NCBI GenBank assembly: GCA_024405585.1
Contig: JAKSOM010000064.1
Coordinates: forward strand, 1-5,641
Reading direction: 5' to 3'
DNA from: Acidaminococcaceae bacterium
Lineage (GTDB): Bacteria; Bacillota; Negativicutes; Acidaminococcales; Acidaminococcaceae
Length of the DNA stretch: 5,641 nt
Part shown: positions 1 to 5,641 of the stretch, piece by piece
Layout: each line of letters opens with the position of its first letter
How positions within the stretch are numbered: the first letter of the stretch is position 1
The notes under the pieces: generated by a model
What the model was told of the DNA's origin: nothing
The model's input: only the letters and a program-made list of their open reading frames with translations
The model's database searches: none
Made by a program: the position numbers and the translations under genes

Positions 1-3000
1 CTTCTATTGATATTAAGTGTAAATGTCCCGGTAACATTAACCTCATTCTTCAAATTCAAGATACCATTCAAAGTTATCTGTACATTACCCTCCGTACCGC
101 TGCTCAAATTTGCCAAATTGAAATAACCCTCGGCCTTCTGCTTGTAATTCTCCGCAACCACCGGTTCAGCAGTACTTACGCCTTCCACATAAATATCTTT
201 GCCGGCTACCAGTGAAATCGTCCCCTCATCGGTAAAAAAGCCAGCCGCTCCCTGATTGAAACTGCTGTTCAAAATTCTCACAACATTATCGGCACTGCCA
301 ATGCTGCCCTCAGAATTCAAGCAAATTATCCCATTGGTATTGCTGCGGATAAATCCCTGCAAATCGCTGTCCCTTCTCACAACGTAAATATCCCCCACAC
401 TGTCTACAACAATATTACCGCCATCAGCACTGAAAACATCCCCCGTCCTGCCCCCAGTCATAGAAAAGATGTTCAAAGGAGTGCTACTCGGATTATTCAG
501 ATAAATGTTCCCCGTAGCCGTTGCTGAGAGATTCCCCCCTGCCAAGGCAATTGTCACAGGGATATCCTTGGTGCCTATGCTGCCCAGCGGGGCTCCTGCC
601 CCCTCCGCCCCAGTGTTAATAACAATGTTTTTGCCCAAAATGACCGGAGTATTGGCCTCGCCCCTAACATTGTAAAGATTGCCCCAAACATTGAACTGCA
701 CATCCCCCTGGGTCGTGTAAGCCGTATAAAGACGCATATCATAATTTTGGACGATTGCCTCATCCAATCCTTGGGCTTTACGGCTTTCCACAAAAATATT
801 ATTTTGAACATTGTCATCATTATTGAACTTAATGATGGTAATCTTTCCGTCCGGATTATCGGTCTGTTGCAGACCGATGGCCAGTCGCTCCCGCACAATC
901 GCCTTTTTCTCCGATGCCTTCCACTCCACAGTGGAAGCGTCCGCTGTGGACAGGGCCTTCAAATCCTCCAAATGCGTAAGATGCCCCTCAGCATCCATTT
1001 CCCCCAAAGTGGACAAATCCACTTCACGGATCCTGTCACTGTTCAATCCCACACTGTCACGTACCACCAGGTTAATGTTCCTGCCATAAAAATTAGCCGC
1101 CTTGTCGGATGTCACTACCCCGGAATCCGGGTTAATGACTTTACTCTGAATGGAATAGAGCAACTGGTCAGGATTCCAATAAGTGTAATCGGCGTCACCG
1201 CCCTTGACTTTCTTGAGAACCGCCTTTTTCTCGTCAACCAATTCCGTATCTCCGCCGGCAATCATACCCATTTGCCGCCACTGGGCCAAAAGTTCATCAT
1301 CCGAAATCCGGTTGGCCCTGGATTCATAGGGCAGGGCATCAATCACACCACCTTCGGAAACCGTCACGGTCACATCGCCCCCGTCCGAATAAATGGTGCC
1401 CACACGCAAATTGCCTGTGGTCTGAACAAGGTCTATATTTCCCTTAGCGTGAGCGTTCACACTGGCCAGCATTGTATCACTGCCCACCACAGCATCCGCC
1501 TGACCTCCCTTTATCCTCATACTGCTGTCGCCCATGCCCGTAATTTCACCGTTTTGACTGACTAAATCAATACGGGATGCCTGTACCAAATTGGTATCAG
1601 CGGCCTGATGAATATCACCGGCAGCGGTCAGGGCTGCCCCCTTCGCCTTTTCGCCGCCAAAATCAGCCAACACCACATTGCCCTTGGCCTGATAATTGTT
1701 ACTAATAACCACATTGGCAAAACCGCCATCGGTGATAATACCTTTGAAGTTGACACTATCCCCGGCGGTAACGGCGATATTGGCCAAATTGTTCTTGGCA
1801 GTGAGATTGACAGTTGCACCGTACATTGCTGCGGAGGTCTGCTCAACAGAACCATTTTCGGAGGTAATATTCACAGTTCCCTTCTCAATCCTGCCGGTAA
1901 CAACATCGGCGTTTTTAACTTCATAAAGTTGGGCATTACCCACAATACCGCCAACATTGATGTTCTGAGCGGAGGTAACATTCACATGGGCATCCTCCGC
2001 CGCCACCCCGATAAAGCGGATATTGATGGGATTTGAGGCGTTTACACTGGCATAGTCATATTGGGTAAGCCCCTCCTCACTTCTCCAAGTGTACTGAACC
2101 CATTTGTGGCATCCCAAATAACCGGTGGACCACTTTCTTGGTGCCCCTTCCTGATATTGGTTTACCCCCTCCGAGGTCTTCCCATGCAAAACTGTCATGC
2201 CTGCCGAAGTACTGGTGGATTTGTCAGACAAATAGATTCCCTTCTCCCTGGGTTTGGCATCTCCCACGTCCCCGGTTTCAATGGGTTCCATCCCGCTCTG
2301 CCAGGCATCCAGCTGCTCTTTGCTGGGAGTGCCGTCCTTTGCCCCCCACCATTTGTCCATGGTGGTTATCGTATAACGGGAATACTTTGTCTGCTTATAT
2401 CCGGACATCCAGTTGTAACGGAGACCCTCAACGGGTTTATAAACATAACTCCTGCCCCCGCCGCTTATGTGCGGATTATCCACTTTTTCTTTGGTAATAG
2501 AATTATATGTGGTCACACTGCCATTGCGAATCTCCGTCACCAAAGCCGCCATCTTATCTTTTGCCACCTCAACATTGGAATCCGTAATCCGAATCAATCC
2601 CTGAGTATCATTAATGACCATATTCCCCAGATTCAAACCATAATTGAGTGTGTTGCTGATGTCGATATTATAGGCCCCATCCAAACAAATAATCTTGCCG
2701 TTACCCGTGCTGGCAATACGTCCCGTCAAATAAACTCTGCCCCCATTGGCATTCACATCCGCCGTCACCAGTTTTTGAGTGTAGGGATTATAGAAAACAT
2801 CCACCACATAGTCATAGCACTGCTTGTCTGCGTTCCAGTATGCGCCGCCCTCAATAACACGGTAGGTAATACCGTTATTCCTCACCTCCGTATCCGTAAG
2901 ATGCTTGGAACCGCTGTTTTTCCAAGAGTCAATTACATCATTGATTCTCTGCTGCTGTGCCGTTGTAATCTCCGCCTTAAAGGTCTCATATCCGCTTTGG

Positions 3001-5204
3001 ATGACACCGTTGATATTGATATCCGTAGCATTAACATAAACCTGACCGCCGGCAATCCAATTGCCGATAACATTTCCATCCTTATCCTTTGGCGGCTCCG
3101 GTGCCTTCTGCCCGTCCGGAATAGTGGCGGTTATCAAACCGTATTCTTTCGTAGCCCCATCCGCAGCGTCATGCAAGTCACTTACGGCCTGATTGTAAAG
3201 GGCTGCATATTGGTCCTCAGGAGTTCCGCCGATATTGACAATACCATCCGTAAACCCTTGGGTAATGCTGCCGTTGTCCGCCACCAAATTCACAATCTTA
3301 CCGCTGATTGCCACCGCATCCTTTGCAGTTTTGCCCTCAACAATAATATTCTTGGTGGTGGTATGTACCGAAACCCCACCCTTGGGAGCCATAATATTCC
3401 CATGGACAAGCACATCCGCCATGGGGTCATAAGAACCTGCAGCAATGCTTTCCGTCTTGGGGCTGGCACCGGCATAGGTTGCTTCAGGAACCTCTTCCCC
3501 GCTTGCCGTTCCCCGATGCCATTTACCGTCAGTGCCCTTTACGGCCACCGTGGAACCGTTACCGTCTATAATCTTGTCATCCCCATCCTTGAAAAATACC
3601 GTGGACTTGTCCACTCCCGCCGGAATATTGTTAAACAGGTCATAGGTCCCGGCCTTGAAGGAAATAAGACCGCTGTTATAAATACCGTTAATCTGAATCC
3701 CTGCCGTAGAGCCCTTGGCCGCAGCCAAAGTCAACGTCACAGCCCCTGAACCCTTGTTCAATTCCTGAACCTGCTGTTGCATACTCTTAGAGGCATCATC
3801 AGGATTCAGTTCTTTGCCGTTGAAAGAAATAATACCACCGGGGTCATCCACCACCATACTGCCGGTTTTCAACGCCAAATTGGTGTAATTGTTCACCGTA
3901 ATAGAGGGATTGCCCTTGGCCGTCACGGAACCGGAACCGTTAAAATCACCGGTTTCCACCACCACATTACCGCCGGAAGCCACCAAATCGGGAATCTCAA
4001 TATAGTCACGGCGGGGGGAATTGAGCCCCTTTGTAGAAGTATTGATACCCATTTCTTTGATAAGTTCCTCCAACCTGTCCCTTTCCGCCACCAATCCGTT
4101 ATACACCGCTTTGTTGTTGTCATTTTTGTAGGCGTCAATCAGAGCGCCCACCTCTTCCAACCGCTTGGTCAGGGTTTCCACCACATTCTCAGAACCCAAA
4201 ATAAAATCATCCATGGTAATACCGATGGTCTTAAAGTATTCAATATTGTCATTCCCGTCCCCATCCTTTAAATGGATAAATTTTTCCTTGTCACCCTTGC
4301 CCCACACAGGATGATCCCCGGCAATAACCATGGCCTTCTCCGCCTCATCCAAGAACACCCAATCCCCGGCGGCGGTGCCCACATCAATCCACACCACATT
4401 GGCAATACCGGCAGTTACAGAACCATCCACCATCACCTTATTATTGCGGGCAATAGGTGCCTCGTCAATATTGCCGCTGGTGGTGCTCACATAACTTGCC
4501 CCCCTATCCTCATCTCCCGGATGCCACAGGGAATGATAGGCGGCCACCGTACGGATACTCTCCCTGCCGTTGCCCGCATAAAGAGTTGTATGACGGGTAC
4601 TCTGGGAGGACGCCCCGGCCCCAATCCCAATTTGGTTGTTCTGATAAATACTGTTGCTGACATAGGGATCATTGGTCAAACTGATGAGTCCGCCGGAGAA
4701 GGTCTCCGCCTGAATACTCATATTCATTTCTGCCACATTGTAACTGTTCTTCTTCCCTGCCAAAAGATTCACATCCTGGGTGCTAAACAGAGTACTGCCC
4801 CCATCCAAACTAATCTTGTTGTTACGGGTCAGAACACTTTTCGTCATGGTGGAAACCCCTGAGGCCACACCGCTGGCCACCTCCGCATAGCTCCTCAAGT
4901 ACAATTCCAAATCATCGTAAGCGACAACGCTGACATCACTCCCCGCCTTCCTGGTCCTGATTTCAGAGCCGTTGGTAACCTCCACACCATCATCCACTGT
5001 AATTGTACTGGTAGTATTAGCCATAGCCCCCGTGAAAACTACGGAAACCGCATAATCATAGTTAGCAAGATTGATATAACCGTCCGTATGAGCGGAAATA
5101 TCAATGTTCTTGCTACCGTAAACTTTACTGTTATCCACATTCACTTTATTGTTCAGTGTAATGGTACTGTCCAAATCCGAAACATTGATGGATAACTGTT
5201 GTCG
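1..5204 (-). CDS. LktA-family filamentous adhesin (FHA-like giant exoprotein), main internal fragment
   Basis: This frame has no stop from 5204 to the window edge at 1, about 1,734 codons; the reading phase was checked at many positions along it. The protein is a chain of short Val/Ile/Thr strands separated by Gly-Asn-Asp turns (for example GSVEQTSAAMYGATVNL near 1830 and NGIICLNSEGSIGSADN near 320), the signature of a right-handed beta-helix. It contains only four cysteines. Several helical or aromatic insertions interrupt the helix and are listed separately. By family knowledge such proteins are exported by two-partner secretion and act as surface adhesins; I infer this role, since no TPS domain, transporter or C-terminal anchor is visible. 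The frame is closed upstream by a TGA at 5207-5205. Its first ATG is at 5024-5022, with no persuasive ribosome site, so it is best read as the continuation of the upstream fragment after a frameshift. A generic FHA-like or autotransporter passenger is the alternative. Coding is certain; the subfamily is less so. Confidence 0.85.
850..1045 (-). other. Charged helical insertion in the beta-helix
   Basis: The residues SDRIREVDLSTLGEMDAEGH, LTHLEDLKALSTADASTVEW and KASEKKAIVRERLAIGLQQT are rich in Leu, Glu, Lys and Arg and poor in Gly and Asn, so they should be helical. Flanking residues (NINLVVRDSVGL before, KITIIKFNNDDNVQNNIFV after) are strands of the beta-helix. A perfect 8-base inverted repeat at 918-937 falls inside it and is probably incidental. 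Confidence 0.5.
1120..1320 (-). other. Helical, basic insertion in the beta-helix
   Basis: After the strand GDVTVTVSEGGVIDALPYES the protein gives RISDDELLAQWRQMGMIAGG, DTELVDEKKAVLKKVKGGDA, DYTYWNPDQLLYSIQSKVIN. The first part is an amphipathic helix with Leu, Leu, Trp and Met on one face. A second charged helix follows, and then an aromatic YTYWNP turn. The beta-helix returns at about 1115 with SGVVTSDKAANFYGRNINL. It matches the other insertions in size and style but not in sequence. Confidence 0.5.
2046..2465 (-). other. Trp/Tyr-rich extra-helical domain (about 140 residues)
   Basis: Between the strand KVDNPHISGGG and the return to beta-helix at SVNASNPINIRFIG lies a region of different character. 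It contains seven Trp, many Tyr and several Lys/Arg: GLRYNWMSGYKQTKYSRYTI, MDKWWGAKDGTPSKEQLDAW, KPREKGIYLSDKSTSTSAG, APRKWSTGYLGCHKWVQYTW. The remaining parts of the window have only scattered Trp. It reads as a folded globular insertion standing out from the beta-helix stalk. The paired Y-x-W...GY and WWG motifs recall aromatic insertions I associate with giant Negativicutes adhesins; that link is from memory. Ligand and role are unknown. Confidence 0.55.
2520..2645 (-). repeat. Duplicated module, copy 2 (NY-x-L...MVI-D-G)
   Basis: This stretch encodes NYGLNLGNMVINDTQGLIR, then ITDSNVEVAKDKMAALVTEI and RNG. It aligns with the stretch at 3756-3890 after allowing a three-residue gap near the start and a two-residue gap before the helix. 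The larger aromatic insertion begins about 50 bases further on. Confidence 0.5.
2765..2972 (-). other. Helical plus Tyr-rich insertion in the beta-helix
   Basis: Following the INGVIQSG rung, the protein reads EITTAQQQRINDVIDSWKNS (a helix) and then NNGITYRVIEGGAYWNADKQ and CYDYVVDVFYNPYTQKLV, a compact run of Tyr, Trp, Phe and one Cys. The beta-helix resumes at about 2764 with TADVNANGGRVYLTGRIAST. The composition implies a small folded excursion rather than another rung. It holds one of only four cysteines in the window. Confidence 0.55.
2973..3014 (-). repeat. Duplicated motif INGxxxSGxxxFKA, copy 2
   Basis: The codons read INGVIQSGYETFKA, the partner of the motif at 3651-3692. It directly precedes a long helical and aromatic insertion. 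Confidence 0.5.
3050..3235 (-). other. Helical segment followed by Pro/Lys-rich linker
   Basis: Downstream of the rung SITQGFTDGIVNIGG the sequence gives TPEDQYAALYNQAVSDLHDA, an amphipathic helix with Tyr and Leu on one face, then GLITATIPDGQKAPEPPKDK and DGNVIGNWIAGG. The Pro/Lys/Asp-rich stretch is unlike the rest of the protein and should be an exposed flexible loop. After it the beta-helix resumes with GGQVYVNATDININ. Confidence 0.5.
3651..3692 (-). repeat. Duplicated motif INGxxxSGxxxFKA, copy 1
   Basis: The codons read INGIYNSGLISFKA. The matching copy at 2973-3014 reads INGVIQSGYETFKA, with eight of fourteen residues identical (I, N, G, S, G, F, K, A) and several conservative changes. 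This is a beta-helix rung with a fixed turn, probably a family hallmark placed just before a non-helix insertion; the insertion here is the short KAGTYDLFNNIPAGVDKS stretch. Confidence 0.5.
3756..3890 (-). repeat. Duplicated module, copy 1 (NY-x-L...MVV-D-G)
   Basis: This stretch encodes NYTNLALKTGSMVVDDPGG, then IISFNGKELNPDDASKSMQ and QQVQELN. It pairs with the stretch at 2520-2645 (NYGLNLGNMVINDTQGLIR). Both begin Asn-Tyr, have a Gly-x-Met-Val-(Val/Ile)-x-Asp core with a following Gly-x-Ile, and end in a short amphipathic helix containing Lys-x-Met and a Val-x-Glu. They are about 1.25 kb apart and too diverged to be recent, so they look like an old internal duplication of a beta-strand plus helix unit. 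Confidence 0.5.
4033..4214 (-). other. Charged helical (coiled-coil-like) insertion
   Basis: After a Trp-containing strand region (VVWIDVGTAAGDWVFLDEAEKAM, about 4410-4330) the protein gives some 60 residues from the ATG at 4214 with helix-forming composition: ENVVETLTKRLEEVGALIDAY, a short polar turn KNDNNK, then AVYNGLVAERDRLEELIKEMG. Hydrophobic residues fall at heptad-like spacing in both arms and there are almost no Gly/Asn/Thr beta-turns. It reads as a helical hairpin projecting from the beta-helix. Function is unknown; a spacer or a binding head are both possible. Confidence 0.6.
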
Positions 5205-5275
5205 TCATTCACCCTCACATCCGTATGGGAACTGATATCCGCCTCCCCGGAAACATTGATAGTGGCATTCTTCAA
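4390..5275 (-). repeat. Divergent tandem protein repeats of LktA type (about 48-65 residues each)
   Basis: Successive units open with a short polar motif followed by a hydrophobic strand, a Gly turn and a second strand: NATINVSGEADISSHTD (about 5270), NNKVNVDNSKVYGSKNIDIS (from 5153), STITVDDGVEVTNGSEI with DVSVVAYD (from 5009), NNKISLDGGSTLFSTQDVNL then LAG (from 4823), NNQIGIGAGASSQSTRHTTL then YAG (from 4640), and NNKVMVDGSVTAG (from 4445). Spacings between units are 48, 62, 61 and 65 residues from 5153 onward. Each unit ends in a long, variable, Ser/Thr/Tyr-rich stretch. The pattern resembles the roughly 53-residue tandem repeat known from leukotoxin LktA-family proteins; the match is by memory of the motif, not by a search. 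The frameshift lies between the first and second units. Confidence 0.65.
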
Positions 5276-5641
5276 ATTAGTAGTGGTGGTTTCCGTAATC
5301 CCCTGAATCTCCAACTCCGTACCGCTTCCGCCTGCAATAGTGGCCTGCACCGCCTTGGACAAATAAGTCAAATTATCCGTTCTGCCCGCCGCCACATCCA
5401 AATCCCCGGCAACATTAAAAATACCACTCAAAGTAGTGGTGGTAGTTCCTGTAACCTTACTCTCCACCTTGGCCGCCACCGGACTGATATTCACAATACC
5501 GCCGCCGTCACCATTGGCAACGGAGTTCAATTTGTCATTACCCTTGGCCTCCACCGAAAGTTTTCCAACCGTAAGTCCCGCACTTCCCGGATTGATGGTG
5601 GTAATGACAGTACTCTTCAAATCACTTTGGGAATAATTGCT
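5153..5641 (-). CDS. LktA-family filamentous adhesin, upstream fragment ending at a frameshift
   Basis: The frame is open from the window edge at 5641 to a TGA at 5155-5153 (162 codons). It enters mid-protein: the sequence before the TTG at 5620 reads SNYSQSD in frame and continues beyond the edge, so that TTG should not be taken as a start. Residues are typical of the adhesin: GIFNVAGDLDVAAG, ATIAGGSGTELEIQG and NATINVSGEADISSHTD. This pattern of strand, Gly turn and strand leads into the LktA-like tandem repeats. The last 17 or so codons, ending in MFRIWTVPLH, lose the Gly/Asn/Val character and contain Met, Phe, Arg, Trp and His in a row, while the neighbouring frame over the same bases reads INVSDLDSTITLNN. 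The genuine protein therefore changes frame near 5194 and the visible tail is an artefact of the shift. It is either one gene with the following fragment or, if the shift is real, a truncated product. Confidence 0.8.
   Translation of the reverse strand, partial: SNYSQSDLKSTVITTINPGSAGLTVGKLSVEAKGNDKLNSVANGDGGGIVNISPVAAKVESKVTGTTTTTLSGIFNVAGDLDVAAGRTDNLTYLSKAVQATIAGGSGTELEIQGITETTTTNLKNATINVSGEADISSHTDVRVNDDNSYPSMFRIWTVPLH
5187..5204 (-). other. Apparent -1 frameshift joining the two adhesin fragments
   Basis: The upstream frame makes good adhesin sequence up to NDDNS (the AGT at 5197-5195). The downstream frame makes it from INVS (the ATC at 5189-5187). The two frames are both open only between 5204 and 5153. 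Adding one T at the TT of 5195-5194 would give AGT-TTA-TCC-ATC, that is DNSLSINVSDLD, which restores an uninterrupted beta-strand unit. The change therefore looks like loss of one base from a short T run. No X-XXY-YYZ slippery heptamer is present, so programmed frameshifting is not supported. It may be a sequencing or assembly error or a true mutation. Confidence 0.8.

Noticed and set aside
534..539. Six-base C run (also near 4499-4504 and a G run near 4013-4018) as phase-variation tracts
   Set aside because: Six bases is short for a switching tract, and the frame is intact across all three; the actual frameshift is elsewhere, at about 5194.
861..875. Small inverted repeat GGTCTG/CAGACC as an operator
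   Set aside because: Only six-base arms within coding sequence (GLQQTD); no promoter context.
918..937. Perfect hairpin CTTCCACT/AGTGGAAG with a 4-base loop as a terminator or regulatory stem
   Set aside because: It lies inside continuous adhesin coding sequence, has no following T run on either strand and encodes ordinary residues (ASTVEWK).
747..1565. 272-codon plus-strand open frame as a real gene
   Set aside because: Same antisense codon register as above; its first stop (1563-1565) is simply a TTA leucine codon of the adhesin.
2061..3749. 562-codon plus-strand open frame as a real gene
   Set aside because: It is the reverse complement, codon for codon, of the minus-strand adhesin. It has no coherent domain, is rich in His/Ile/Arg/Pro as expected from antisense of Val/Asn/Asp/Gly-rich sequence, and breaks only at adhesin Ser/Leu codons.
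5022..5024. ATG as the start of a separate downstream gene after the frameshift
   Set aside because: The G run only two bases upstream is too close to act as a good ribosome site, and adhesin repeat sequence continues unbroken upstream of this ATG to 5189.
5187..5204. Programmed -1 ribosomal frameshift
   Set aside because: No slippery heptamer (codons are GAC-AAC-AGT-TAT-CCA) and no obvious downstream stem-loop.

Overview
The window lies inside a single very large gene read on the minus strand. No gene start, gene end, promoter, terminator or RNA gene is visible, and I find no convincing gene on the plus strand. Read from 5641 down to 1, the DNA encodes about 1,880 residues of a secreted, low-cysteine protein rich in Gly, Asn, Asp, Val, Thr and Ser. 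It consists of short beta-strand units typical of a right-handed beta-helix. The best family match I can make by eye is the LktA-type filamentous adhesin (filamentous haemagglutinin-like giant exoprotein). Proteins of this kind are usually exported by two-partner (type Vb) secretion and exposed on the surface of Gram-negative cells. The secretion signal, TPS domain and partner transporter would lie outside the window.

The organism is not named by any housekeeping gene. Base composition is roughly balanced, the coding strand is purine-rich, and the LktA-like repeats with interspersed aromatic and helical insertions suggest a Negativicutes bacterium (the Selenomonas/Veillonella kind) or a Fusobacterium-like anaerobe. 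This is a family-level inference only.

Layout in protein order: (1) 5641-5205, beta-rich sequence of the upstream frame. (2) 5204-5187, an apparent -1 frameshift; the upstream frame stops at 5153 and a different minus frame stays open to position 1. (3) About 5275-4390, tandem repeats of roughly 48-65 residues opening with an Asn-Asn-Lys-like motif. (4) 4214-4033, a charged helical insertion. (5) 3890-2520, beta-helix with two paired duplicated motifs and two helical or aromatic insertions. (6) 2465-2046, a Trp/Tyr-rich insertion. (7) 2045-1320, regular beta-helix. (8) 1320-1120 and 1045-850, two more helical insertions. (9) 850-1, regular beta-helix running off the edge.

The main points for follow-up are the frameshift, which decides whether this giant protein is intact, and the periodic non-helix insertions, which may be its functional heads. 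I see no evidence of an unrelated new system here.
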